Positions 1 through 7,711 of a stretch of 64,000 nt of DNA are shown here, one piece after another. Below the pieces are notes generated by a model, which saw nothing but the letters and a program-made list of their open reading frames with translations, was not told the origin of the DNA and did no database searches. The position numbers and the translations under genes are program-made. The DNA is from Exiguobacterium sp. J17977 (GTDB lineage Bacteria; Bacillota; Bacilli; Exiguobacteriales; Exiguobacteriaceae), in assembly GCF_018616375.1 (NCBI RefSeq), contig NZ_JAEQBB010000002.1, forward strand, positions 62,001-126,000. Reading direction: 5' to 3'. Every line of letters starts with the position of its first letter. Position 1 is the first letter of the stretch.

Positions 1-1
1 C

Positions 2-478
2 GTCTTTGCGGGCATCAGTGACGGGCCAGGCCAACTGTTCCTCGTCTCCGAGCGCGGTTACGGCCTCTGGTTCAAAGAAGATGACGTGCCGGTCGTCGGC
101 CAGCGGGCCGCCGGTGTCAAAGCGATGAACTTGAAGGATGGGGACATGGTCGCCGATGCCTTCGCCTTCTTCACACCGCCACTGTTCGTCCTCGTGACGC
201 AACGTGGAGCGGTCAAGAAGATGAAGCTCGAGGACCAGTTCGACTGCACGAACCGTAATTTGCGCGGGACGATGCTCATCCGCGAAGTCAAATCGAAACC
301 GCACCAGATTCGTCGTGTGCTCCCGGTCCATGACGATGAGACGCTCCACATCATCGGGAAAGAGAAAGCGAAGACGGTCAAGACGAAGCAATTGACGCTT
401 CTAGACCGCTACGCTAATGGCTCGTTCGTGTTTGATGAAGAGACGTTCGGAGAGATTGAGGACGTGTACCTCGATTAA
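2..478 (+). CDS. parC: DNA topoisomerase IV subunit A, C-terminal part (partial)
   Basis: This is the last 158 codons of a gene that enters from the left edge. The reading frame is open from base 2 to the TAA at 476-478. The protein shows the repeated blades of a GyrA/ParC C-terminal beta-pinwheel, with GYGLWF, RAAGVKAM and RGAVKKM strands. This domain wraps DNA beside the breakage-reunion core. Topoisomerase IV (ParC2ParE2) decatenates daughter chromosomes in the cytoplasm. ParC is chosen over GyrA because of the short, variable blades and the absence of a GyrA-box-like motif in the visible part. The catalytic tyrosine lies outside the window, so the ParC assignment rests on the tail only. 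Confidence 0.8.
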   Translation, partial: VFAGISDGPGQLFLVSERGYGLWFKEDDVPVVGQRAAGVKAMNLKDGDMVADAFAFFTPPLFVLVTQRGAVKKMKLEDQFDCTNRNLRGTMLIREVKSKPHQIRRVLPVHDDETLHIIGKEKAKTVKTKQLTLLDRYANGSFVFDEETFGEIEDVYLD

Positions 479-486
479 CGTATGAA

Positions 487-519
487 CCCCTGTACAACAG
501 ACGTTGTGCAGGGGTTTTT
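487..519 (+). terminator. Rho-independent terminator of parC
   Basis: CCCCTGtACAAC pairs with GTTGTgCAGGGG and is followed by TTTTT. It lies 9 bases after the parC stop. Confidence 0.9.
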
Positions 520-578
520 GGTTTCGGTATACTAGAGGGAATAGACGAAAGTGAATCCACGAACGAGGAGATCATTCC

Positions 579-1244
579 ATGCACGATTTGCTGAACGACC
601 CACACATGAACAATTATCCGGAATTTCGCACGTTTTGTGAATTGAAGCGTCGAGGATTACGAAAACAGGCACTTGCCGCCATGGCGCCGTTTCTTAAAAC
701 GGTGGAGACATGGAGTTTTGAACAACGACAGGAATTCGTTTCCTGGCTATACACGCATGACGAATCGTCCGACCCAGATGACTCCTATAATATATTCGTG
801 TATTCGCTCGTAACGAAGGTGCTACAACCGACCCTCCATGAGTGGAAGCAGCGTTTTCCGAATGACCCTCGTCCTTATCGCTGGCTACAAGAGTATGAAC
901 AGGCATTCGCACTCGGTGGGCTATCCGAACAGATTGCAGTCCAAGCGCTCATGGATCAAAAAATATTTTCACTTTGGTTCGCATTTCATCACATTAACGA
1001 AAATCTCTATCTCAGTGAGGTTGATGAGGACAGAGAGATCATTTTAGAAGCGAGGAAGCTGAACCAGTCCGTACTGAGTGAAGAGAAGCAAGCGGAATAT
1101 GAGGCAGAACTTAGATACTATGGCGACTTGCTGGCGGATTGGGTGGCTTACACTCATGCGGATTCGGAGAATGAGAGTTTTCTCGACTGGTGTGAGCGGT
1201 ACGAACGAAATTACCCGTTCACGGAAAGCTATTATTATGAGTAG
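579..1244 (+). CDS. Hypothetical protein, helical, 221 aa
   Basis: I do not recognise the family. The protein is soluble, with no signal peptide or membrane segment, and is rich in Trp, Glu and aromatic residues in predicted helices, somewhat like TPR-type proteins. The acidic C-terminus ends in several Tyr and Glu residues. The ATG at 579 follows GAGGAG with an 8-base gap, so the start is firm. It is a single-gene unit between the parC terminator and its own terminator at 1251-1276. Its size and composition resemble the unassigned immunity-like proteins further right in the window (for example 50777-51538), but I see no clear shared motif. Confidence 0.75.
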   Translation: MHDLLNDPHMNNYPEFRTFCELKRRGLRKQALAAMAPFLKTVETWSFEQRQEFVSWLYTHDESSDPDDSYNIFVYSLVTKVLQPTLHEWKQRFPNDPRPYRWLQEYEQAFALGGLSEQIAVQALMDQKIFSLWFAFHHINENLYLSEVDEDREIILEARKLNQSVLSEEKQAEYEAELRYYGDLLADWVAYTHADSENESFLDWCERYERNYPFTESYYYE

Positions 1245-1250
1245 TAAACC

Positions 1251-1276
1251 AAAAGACGCTCGAAGCGTCTTTTTTT
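1251..1276. terminator. Terminator between convergent genes
   Basis: AAAAGACGCT and AGCGTCTTTT form a tight hairpin with a 3-base loop. The T run follows on the plus strand and an A run precedes it, so it can serve both converging genes. Confidence 0.85.
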
Positions 1277-1285
1277 AATTGCATT

Positions 1286-1792
1286 TTAAATGTCAGCCTC
1301 CATCAGATAGCGCTCCAAATCGGCCTGTTGGCGCAAATGATGCCGGGTATGCATCTCGATGAGGTCGTACCATTCCTGTGCGTTCAGCCAGCCAAAACCG
1401 CCATGCCGGGCTTTGACGTCACGGTTCGCCGAGCGGACGAGCGGTTCAAGCCGACTCAGGCGCGCGGACAACTCATCGAGTCGTCGCTCGAGCGTCTCAC
1501 GCTTGTCCGTATTGTTCGGGGGCTGATTCATCTCGTCAGGTAAGCGGATTTTAATCGGAGGGAACCCGCCGGCTTGAAACAATCGCTCACCGAACTCGGT
1601 CTTCCCGCGCGGTTGTTCTTCCTGTGAGGCGAGACACCGTTCAATCTCGTCTGCATATTCCTCGGCCACTACGATGATATGGTCGTACATCTGTCCGATT
1701 GACCAGATGTCTGCCGCTGCCTGATAGCGCAACTGCCGTTCGGTATAGCTGTCCAAGTCTTCCTTGAACTGGGATAACACTGCGATCGACAT
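1286..1792 (-). CDS. DinB/YfiT-like four-helix metalloprotein
   Basis: A 168-residue protein with the layout of the DinB superfamily. It has a first-helix histidine (H38, in YDHI) and a late HTRHH cluster (H148, H151, H152) suited to binding a metal ion. Many DinB-like proteins are thiol-dependent S-transferases; the substrate here cannot be read from sequence. The middle (residues 60-95) is a Pro-rich insertion. GGAGG sits 7 bases before the ATG. The gene is monocistronic and faces the hypothetical gene to its left across a shared terminator. The fold assignment is fairly safe and the function is unknown. Confidence 0.75.
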   Translation of the reverse strand: MSIAVLSQFKEDLDSYTERQLRYQAAADIWSIGQMYDHIIVVAEEYADEIERCLASQEEQPRGKTEFGERLFQAGGFPPIKIRLPDEMNQPPNNTDKRETLERRLDELSARLSRLEPLVRSANRDVKARHGGFGWLNAQEWYDLIEMHTRHHLRQQADLERYLMEADI

Positions 1793-1934
1793 ATCGTTCC
1801 TCCTTTGACCACTGTTCTCGTATCAGTATATCACGGGGAGGATCGGTACTTTCTCATGGGAGCGGGTATTGCTAAAAGGAACAAGCCCATCGTATGGCGA
1901 ATGGGGTAAGAGGATAAATGATGGGGGGATCACT

Positions 1935-2546
1935 ATGTCTCAATGGCTCGACTGGGCCAAACGGCTCCAGGCGCTGGCACAGGCCGGCTTGACGTTTACG
2001 AAAGACGAGTTCGATCGCGAACGTTACGTCGAACTCCAACGGATCGCGACTGAGATGTTCGAACGACAGTCAGACCTGGCATTTGAGGAGGTTATGAAAC
2101 TGACGCACGTCGATGGTTACCCGACACCGAAACTCGATGTGCGTGGTGTCGTCTTCCGGGACGATGCGCTCTTGCTCGTCAAGGAGCGGTCGGACGGGCT
2201 TTGGACGTTACCGGGTGGGTTTTGTGAGGTCGGGCTATCCCCGGCCCAGAATATCATCAAGGAAATCGAGGAGGAGGCCGGGTTCCATGTCGTACCGGTG
2301 CGGCTGCTCGCCTTGTTCGATATGCATCATCACGACCATCCACCGCTGTCGCAGCATTACTATAAGCTGTTCATCGAATGCGAGCTGATTGGTGGCGAGG
2401 CACAGGTGAGCCATGAGACGAGCGAGGTCGCGTTCTTCACGCGGGACAACTTACCACCTCTATCGACCGCACGTAACACGCAGGAACAGCTTTATATGTG
2501 TTTTGAGGCTAGATGGCAAGAAGATTGGATCACGTTGTTTGATTAA
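1935..2546 (+). CDS. Nudix hydrolase with N-terminal Nudix_N domain
   Basis: A 203-residue hydrolase acting on nucleoside-diphosphate-linked substrates. Residues 1-60 match the helical Nudix_N domain found before ADP-ribose/CDP-choline pyrophosphatases of Bacilli. The Nudix box is GGFCEVGL...KEIEEEAG. It departs from the consensus G-x5-E-x7-REUxEExGU: Leu replaces the first Glu and Lys replaces the Arg, while the metal-binding EExG part is kept. The start is taken at 1935 because GGGGGG lies 6-8 bases upstream; an in-frame start at 1869 has no binding site. A metallo-beta-lactamase gene follows after 14 bases, so the two are probably co-transcribed. Confidence 0.85.
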   Translation: MSQWLDWAKRLQALAQAGLTFTKDEFDRERYVELQRIATEMFERQSDLAFEEVMKLTHVDGYPTPKLDVRGVVFRDDALLLVKERSDGLWTLPGGFCEVGLSPAQNIIKEIEEEAGFHVVPVRLLALFDMHHHDHPPLSQHYYKLFIECELIGGEAQVSHETSEVAFFTRDNLPPLSTARNTQEQLYMCFEARWQEDWITLFD

Positions 2547-2560
2547 GGGGAGGGGATACC

Positions 2561-3277
2561 ATGAAAGTCACACGGATTGATCACGTTCATCAACTGACAT
2601 TCTATGCGCCTGTATTACCGATTAACGTCCAATTGATTGAGCGGGAACTTGGACTCATCTTGATTGATACCGCCCTCGCGCGTAACGCGGAAGCGATTTT
2701 AGCATATATTGAGGCACTGGAGCGGCCGCTGCTCGCCATCTTGCTGACGCACGCCCATGGCGATCACGTTGGTGGTGTCGATACCATCTTGAAGGCGCAT
2801 CCGCACGCCGAGCTGTACGTCTCACGGCGAGATGCCCGTCTCCTTGAAGGGGACAAGACGACCGACCCGGATGAGCGGCCACTCAAACTAAAAGGGTCTC
2901 TCCCGACCATCCACTCTTTGCCGGATAAATTGCTCGACCCAGGAGAGCGGTTGTTCGGTCTGAAGGTCTATCCGGCAGCCGGTCATACGCCGGGCTCCAT
3001 CGCCTATTTCGATGAGAAGGAACGGGTATTGTTTGCCGGAGACGCGTTTCAAACACGTGGGGGAGTCGCCGTGGCAGGGGACGTGCGCCCATTGTTCCCG
3101 CTCCCGGGCGTCGCGACATGGGATAAACGGGCAGCGGTCGAACATGCGGAGAAGTTGATCGACCTGGCACCGCGCCACACGTTCGTCGGGCACGGACAGC
3201 CGGTCGCTGGGACACATCGTCTCTATTTGGCGCTGAAACGGGCCAAACGCAAGCAAGCACGTCTATTTTCACGATAA
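2561..3277 (+). CDS. MBL-fold metallo-hydrolase
   Basis: A 238-residue metallo-beta-lactamase-fold hydrolase with the full set of dinuclear metal ligands: H64, H66, D68 and H69 in THAHGDH, then H142 (AAGHTPGS), D161 (FAGDAF) and H211 (VGHGQP). The length and motifs match the glyoxalase II/YflN-like class of small cytoplasmic MBL hydrolases. The substrate cannot be named. GGGGAGGGG precedes the ATG. It lies 14 bases after the Nudix gene and 17 bases before a GNAT gene, so these form a likely three-gene operon. Confidence 0.88.
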   Translation: MKVTRIDHVHQLTFYAPVLPINVQLIERELGLILIDTALARNAEAILAYIEALERPLLAILLTHAHGDHVGGVDTILKAHPHAELYVSRRDARLLEGDKTTDPDERPLKLKGSLPTIHSLPDKLLDPGERLFGLKVYPAAGHTPGSIAYFDEKERVLFAGDAFQTRGGVAVAGDVRPLFPLPGVATWDKRAAVEHAEKLIDLAPRHTFVGHGQPVAGTHRLYLALKRAKRKQARLFSR

Positions 3278-3294
3278 GCCGGAGGTGCTGACAG

Positions 3295-3744
3295 ATGGAG
3301 TTACGCGAGATTCAGACGACAGATTATCAACTGGCCGAGCAGATGCTCGAGATTCAACGGAACGCCTATGCGGTCGAGGCCGAGCTGATCGGATTCGATG
3401 AGATTCCGGCACGATATGAGACGGTCGAAGTGATTCAAAATCTGCCGGGTACAAGCTATGGCTTATATAACGATGAGCGGTTGATTGGATTCATCACGGT
3501 CGAAGCAGCCGAGACCACGGTCGAGGTCACGAAATTATGCATCGATCCGACATATTTCAGGGCGAGACTCGCGACGACGTTGCTCGAACACGTGCTCAGC
3601 TTGCATGAAGATAAGCTTGTCTATGTGCACACCGGCAAACATAACGGTCCAGCCAAGAAGCTGTACACGAAGCTCGGGTTCGAACCGAGTGCCGAGTTTG
3701 AACCGGAACCGGGTGTCACTTTGATTCGATTTACGCGATCTTGA
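3295..3744 (+). CDS. GNAT-family N-acetyltransferase
   Basis: A 149-residue GNAT protein and the last gene of the Nudix-MBL-GNAT unit. The central strand and acetyl-CoA loop are seen around KLCIDPTYFRARLATTLL, followed by the typical helix-loop NGPAKKLYTKLGF. The loop lacks the usual Q/R-x-x-G-x-G/A glycines (it reads YFRARLA), so CoA binding may be altered. GGAGGTG precedes the ATG by 8 bases. The acceptor substrate is unknown. Confidence 0.8.
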   Translation: MELREIQTTDYQLAEQMLEIQRNAYAVEAELIGFDEIPARYETVEVIQNLPGTSYGLYNDERLIGFITVEAAETTVEVTKLCIDPTYFRARLATTLLEHVLSLHEDKLVYVHTGKHNGPAKKLYTKLGFEPSAEFEPEPGVTLIRFTRS

Positions 3745-3767
3745 ATCCCTTATCTCAAATTTCAGAT

Positions 3768-3855
<88 letters not shown>

Positions 3856-3900
3856 ACAGAGAAATCGATGTCAGATGTGACGTCTCTCCTCTCGATAAAA

Positions 3901-4440
3901 TCAGAAAATCTTGTACCAATACAACGTCATGTCGATGTTCGGATTGCCGGTCTGTTTGAGCGTATCGACACCGCCGAGTGCGAACCCTTCTTTCGCATAA
4001 AATCGACACGCCATCACGTTATCGTTCTGCGCTTCGAGTGACAATCCGAGTAACGACTGCTCGTTTGCCCACGTCTCCGCAGCTTCCATCAGCAAATGGC
4101 CGAGTCCGCTCTGTCGGTAACTGGCACGGACCGCGATGTTCTCGATATACGCAAAACGGTTCCAGTCTTTGACCACACGGATCTGTCCGATACATATCTT
4201 ATCGTCGAACGCCAAGAATACTTGTTTGTCCTCACTGTTGATGTATGCCTGCCAGTCCAGTGAATCGTCCGGGAAACACGTCTCGTGGGTTTTCTCATAT
4301 AACTGTTCCTCATACGTCCAAACCCCGTCACAAAAACTCGGAATGATTTTCCCGATGACTGGAAACGGGTTATTGGCTTCATTTACGACGCTGATGGAAT
4401 ACTCATCTAACGCTTTGATCGAGATGTTTGCGCGATCCAT
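3901..4440 (-). CDS. satA: Streptothricin N-acetyltransferase-like GNAT protein
   Basis: A 179-residue GNAT protein that closely resembles the SatA/YyaR group of Bacillus, which acetylates the beta-lysine moiety of streptothricin. The visible signs are the N-terminal segment with DGVWTYEE, the conserved PDDSLDWQAY...VFLAFDD block, IENIAVRASYRQSGLG as the acetyl-CoA loop, and the FYAKEGF end. The antibiotic-resistance role is family knowledge and is not shown here. The gene stands alone on the minus strand. Its leader (4441-4598) holds an 8-base inverted repeat, ATGACCGC/GCGGTCAT, at 4466-4473 and 4518-4525 that could form a loop or operator. Confidence 0.75.
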   Translation of the reverse strand: MDRANISIKALDEYSISVVNEANNPFPVIGKIIPSFCDGVWTYEEQLYEKTHETCFPDDSLDWQAYINSEDKQVFLAFDDKICIGQIRVVKDWNRFAYIENIAVRASYRQSGLGHLLMEAAETWANEQSLLGLSLEAQNDNVMACRFYAKEGFALGGVDTLKQTGNPNIDMTLYWYKIF

Positions 4441-4598
4441 TGCATCATTCTCCCTTCTATATGTAATGACCGCTCCATCCTTGAACCAAATGGTCTCACT
4501 AGACTAGCCGTAAAGTGGCGGTCATGAAATCAAAATCGGTGGGTCTGTCGACAACACTTCAATTACATCTCTTCTACTGTCATCATCTCATGCCCACA

Positions 4599-4754
4599 TT
4601 ACATACCCATCGAGAATAGGGTCATCAAATTCCAAAGTGACAATCCTAGTGGAATGAGCGACAGGATGGTCACCCATCTTTTCTTTGTAAAGAGTCCAAT
4701 CATAAGCGTGATTAAGCCAATTGCTAAAACGATGATTATCGTCATAACTGTCAT
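4599..4754 (-). CDS. Small membrane protein, 51 aa
   Basis: The minus strand encodes MTVMTIIIVLAIGLITLMIG, then the basic turn FTKKRW, then a second hydrophobic stretch ending in MTLFSMGM. This predicts two transmembrane helices joined by a KKR loop. GGGAG lies 12 bases before the ATG. I do not recognise a family. It lies between satA and a decayed stretch. Composition and the start signal favour a real gene, but it is short enough that chance cannot be excluded. Confidence 0.5.
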   Translation of the reverse strand: MTVMTIIIVLAIGLITLMIGLFTKKRWVTILSLIPLGLSLWNLMTLFSMGM

Positions 4755-4848
4755 GGTTGGTCCATCTCCCGTAGCTAGATTATTGTAACTGATTTTAAGC
4801 TGGTTGCTCGTCGTTCATCAAGCACCTGTTACATTATTTGCTAGATTG

Positions 4849-5031
4849 CTATGAAACTCCTCTTTCTGTTTGATACATCATAGCGAACATCAACGATTCT
4901 TTGATTCGATTTTACTCATTGTTGGATAATGGTCCTTCCCATTCGCACAACTATTTTTTGTACAAGTCTACATCTGTTTCATCATAATTAATAAACTGTG
5001 TCATTCGTTTGAATCCTTCATTCATCAACAT
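4849..5031 (-). pseudogene. Decayed coding remnant (in-frame stops)
   Basis: Read from 5031 on the minus strand, the frame gives MLMNEGFKRMTQFINYDETD, then DVDLYKK, a stop, LCEWEGPLSNNE, a second stop, and NRIKESLMFAMMYQTERGVS. The residues between the stops look like ordinary protein, which suggests a recently disabled small gene. No family is recognised. The remaining bases of the 4755-5094 gap show nothing further. Confidence 0.35.
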
Positions 5032-5078
5032 GTTAGCGCTTTATGGATTTATGTTTCAAAAATAACTTTAACGCTGTT

Positions 5079-5123
5079 CATCCGCTCTTAGGAGTTGCCT
5101 GTAAGCGGATGTCATGCTATTTT
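5079..5123 (+). promoter_or_regulatory. Promoter with palindromic operator for the amino-acid ABC genes
   Basis: TTGCCT (5095-5100) and TATTTT (5118-5123) are separated by 17 bases, and TGC makes an extended -10. An inverted repeat CATCCGCT (5079-5086)/AGCGGATG (5104-5111) straddles the -35 and lies partly in the spacer, which is where a repressor would act. It could also fold as a leader hairpin if transcription starts further upstream. Confidence 0.5.
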
Positions 5124-5154
5124 TAGACAGATGATAACTTAAGGAGGAACTTGA

Positions 5155-6003
5155 ATGAAACGTATGACTAAAGGTTTGGCAGCATCCCTATTATTGGCTG
5201 TCCCGCTCGCGGCGTGTGGTGATTCTAGCACCGATCAGGCCGAAACTTCGCGCTGGGATGAGATCAAAGAAGAAGGTACACTCACGGTCGGTACAGCGGG
5301 CACGCTCTACCCGGCCTCGTTCCGCGAAGAGGATAGCGATGCGTTGACAGGGTTTGACGTCGAGCTCATGAAAGAGGTCGGGAAACGTCTTGACCTCGAG
5401 GTCCAATTTAAAGAGATGGCGTTCGACAACATGTTGACGAGCGTCCAAAACGGGCAAGTCGACGTCGCGGCGAACGATATTTCGGTCACCGAGGACCGGA
5501 AAGAGAAGTTTGCCTTCTCGACGCCATACAAGTACACGTACGGGACGGCCATCGTTCGGAAGAGCGACCTGTCTGGGATTGAGTCACTTGAAGACTTGAA
5601 AGGCAAGAAAGCCGCTGGTGAAGCGACGACCGTCTTCATGGACGTGGCTCGTCAATACGGGGCGGAGGAAGTCATCTACGACAACGCGACGAACGACCAG
5701 TATCTTCGTGACGTCTCGACAGGACGGACCGACGTTATCTTGAACGACTACTATCTCCAGACGCTCGCCCTCGCCTTCTTCCCGGAGTTCGATATCACGA
5801 TTCACCCGGATATCGCCTATAACCCGCAGGAAGTCGCATTCTTGATGGACAAGGAGAACGCAGAGCTTCAAGAGAACATCGACCGCGTCCTTGCTGAGAT
5901 GCTTGAAGACGGTACGGTGAAAGAGTTGTCGGAAACGTTCTATAACGGTGCCGATGTCTCGGTCGAACCAGACGTCGACGCGACCATCGTCGAATTGGAC
6001 TAA
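5155..6003 (+). CDS. Amino-acid ABC transporter substrate-binding lipoprotein
   Basis: A 282-residue extracytoplasmic binding protein of the SBP_bac_3 (polar amino acid/cystine) family. The signal peptide ends in a lipobox LAAC with the lipidated Cys at residue 21. The mature part carries LTVGTAGTLYPASF, GFDVELMKEVGKRL, DVAANDISVTEDRKEKFAFS and the late KGKKAAGEATT hinge block, all usual for the family. AAGGAGG sits 6 bases before the ATG. The permease gene follows after 6 bases. No ATP-binding subunit is encoded next to it, so the transporter must borrow an ATPase from elsewhere or be incomplete. Confidence 0.9.
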   Translation: MKRMTKGLAASLLLAVPLAACGDSSTDQAETSRWDEIKEEGTLTVGTAGTLYPASFREEDSDALTGFDVELMKEVGKRLDLEVQFKEMAFDNMLTSVQNGQVDVAANDISVTEDRKEKFAFSTPYKYTYGTAIVRKSDLSGIESLEDLKGKKAAGEATTVFMDVARQYGAEEVIYDNATNDQYLRDVSTGRTDVILNDYYLQTLALAFFPEFDITIHPDIAYNPQEVAFLMDKENAELQENIDRVLAEMLEDGTVKELSETFYNGADVSVEPDVDATIVELD

Positions 6004-6009
6004 GCGCTC

Positions 6010-6705
6010 ATGTTCGAAGGTGTGAAATGGGAAGCGATTTTTGACGTCGACCTGGCTGTGCGCTCATTCCCTTATCTGCTAGGCGGCTTGCCGAACACGC
6101 TTTGGATCTCATTCGTCAGCATGTTGTTCGGCTTGTTGCTAGGTCTCGTGCTCGCCCTTGGAAAACTGTCACCGTCGCGGTTGCTGCGGTTCCCGTCGAC
6201 GTTCTATATCTCGTTCATGCGGGGGGTACCGATTCTGATTATCCTGTTCATCTTATATTCAGGATTTCCGTTCATCGGCATCGAGTTCGCGGCGCTGACG
6301 GCGGCAATCATCGGGTTCAGCCTGAACTCGGCGGCCTATATCGCAGAGATCGTCCGGGCTGCGATCCGTGCCGTCGACCCGGGACAGGTCGAGGCGGCCC
6401 GCTCGCTCGGGATGACGAAGTGGCAGACACTAAAAGGGGTCGTCTTGCCACAGGCGACGCGAATCGCCCTCCCCCCGCTTTCGAACGTATTTCTCGATTT
6501 GATTAAAGCGAGTTCGCTCGCCGCCATGATCACCGTCCCGGAAATTTTCAATAAGGCGAAAATCGTCGGGGGCCGGGAATTCGATTATATGACCGTCTAC
6601 TTGGTCGTCGCCTTGATTTATTGGGGCATCTGTACGTTCATGTCCTTCTTCCAAGACTGGCTGGAGCGGCATTTCGAACGCTATTTGGATACACCGAAAC
6701 GATGA
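6010..6705 (+). CDS. Amino-acid ABC transporter permease
   Basis: A 231-residue integral membrane subunit of a polar amino acid importer (His/Glu/Cys permease type). The EAA loop EAARSLGMTKWQTLKGVVLP, which docks to the ATPase, is intact at about residues 123-142. Several membrane helices are visible, starting with LPNTLWISFVSMLFGLLLGL. The start has only a weak binding site, so translation is probably coupled to the binding protein 6 bases upstream. A terminator closes the unit, which confirms that no ATPase gene follows. The docking loop indicates that a partner ATPase exists elsewhere. Confidence 0.9.
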   Translation: MFEGVKWEAIFDVDLAVRSFPYLLGGLPNTLWISFVSMLFGLLLGLVLALGKLSPSRLLRFPSTFYISFMRGVPILIILFILYSGFPFIGIEFAALTAAIIGFSLNSAAYIAEIVRAAIRAVDPGQVEAARSLGMTKWQTLKGVVLPQATRIALPPLSNVFLDLIKASSLAAMITVPEIFNKAKIVGGREFDYMTVYLVVALIYWGICTFMSFFQDWLERHFERYLDTPKR

Positions 6706-6726
6706 CGATCACGTCATCGTTTTTTG
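6698..6726 (+). terminator. Terminator of the ABC transporter unit
   Basis: AACGATGACG and CGTCATCGTT form a 10-bp stem with loop ATCA, followed by TTTTT. The stem overlaps the last codons of the permease gene. Confidence 0.85.
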
Positions 6727-6801
6727 TTTATCGTTTTGCGTAAGCGTCGAGTGTGCTATGATTTTTATAAATATTCAGAAAATAGACGGGGGACTTACAT
6801 T

Positions 6802-7710
6802 ATGGTGCAACAATGGACGACACATTTAAACGATCAAGTGATTGGGCAGTCGAAGGCGATTAAGCTGTCGACGATCGCCCTCCTCTCCGGGGGGCATGTG
6901 CTGCTCGAGGACCGGCCTGGTACCGGCAAGACGACGCTCGCGCGAAGCCTGGCGACGTCGGTCTCGGCCGCGTTCCAACGCGTACAGTGCACACCGGACA
7001 CGCTACCGAGTGACATTTTAGGGATGGAGCTGTTCAATCCGACGACGGGCACGTTCGAACGCCGGACCGGACCGATCTTCACGTCGATTTTACTCGTCGA
7101 TGAGATTAACCGGACGACACCACGGACACAGTCGGCACTGCTCGAGGCGATGCAGGAGCGTCAAGTGACGCTCGGTGAGGTGTCGCTGCGTCTTCCCGAC
7201 CCGTTCTTCGTCATCGCGACGCAAAACCCGTTCGACGGGCAAGGGACGTTCCCGTTGCCGCAGGCACAGCTCGACCGTTTCTTGTTCAAACTTTCGCTCG
7301 CCCCGTTGTCACGGGAGTCGGAACGTCGATTGCTGCGGAACGAGCATTTGAGTGCGGCTCCGTTCACGTTGCAACAGACCGAACTTGCCGAGATGCAGCA
7401 AGCTGTCCGTGACGTCTTGTTCCACGAGGCGATGGAGGATTATCTCCTCGATTTCGTCGAGGCGCTCCGTCACCACCGGGACATCGAGGTCGGACCGAGT
7501 CCACGGGCGACGCTCGCCTATACGATGGCGGCCCGGGCCCATGCCTATATGGACGGACGGGACTACGTGTCACCGGAAGACATCCGCGCGCTTGCCTTGC
7601 CGATTCTCGGACACCGCATCGTCTTGACGGTCGAGGCGTCGCTTAAGACGAAACCGTCTAAACTGATCAAATCTGTGCTCGAGACCATCCCGGTCCCATC
7701 CGAGGTGTGA
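6802..7710 (+). CDS. MoxR-family AAA+ ATPase
   Basis: A 302-residue AAA+ protein of the MoxR class, a chaperone-like ATPase for assembly or activation of partner proteins. Walker A is RPGTGKTT at residues 38-45 and Walker B is LLVDEINR with D100/E101. A sensor-1 region (VIATQNPF) and the lid domain with the GPSPRATLAY motif follow. ATG 6802 is chosen because GGGGG lies 9 bases upstream; the frame is open back to 6724 but without a site. It is the first gene of a three-gene operon with DUF58 and a membrane protein, matching the yeaC-yeaD-yebA arrangement of Bacillus. Confidence 0.9.
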   Translation: MVQQWTTHLNDQVIGQSKAIKLSTIALLSGGHVLLEDRPGTGKTTLARSLATSVSAAFQRVQCTPDTLPSDILGMELFNPTTGTFERRTGPIFTSILLVDEINRTTPRTQSALLEAMQERQVTLGEVSLRLPDPFFVIATQNPFDGQGTFPLPQAQLDRFLFKLSLAPLSRESERRLLRNEHLSAAPFTLQQTELAEMQQAVRDVLFHEAMEDYLLDFVEALRHHRDIEVGPSPRATLAYTMAARAHAYMDGRDYVSPEDIRALALPILGHRIVLTVEASLKTKPSKLIKSVLETIPVPSEV

Positions 7711-7711
7711 C

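Noticed and set aside
4466-4525. ATGACCGC/GCGGTCAT inverted repeat in the satA leader as an attenuator
   Set aside because: The loop is 44 bases long with no T run and no alternative stem, so attenuation is not supported. It is noted only as a possible operator.
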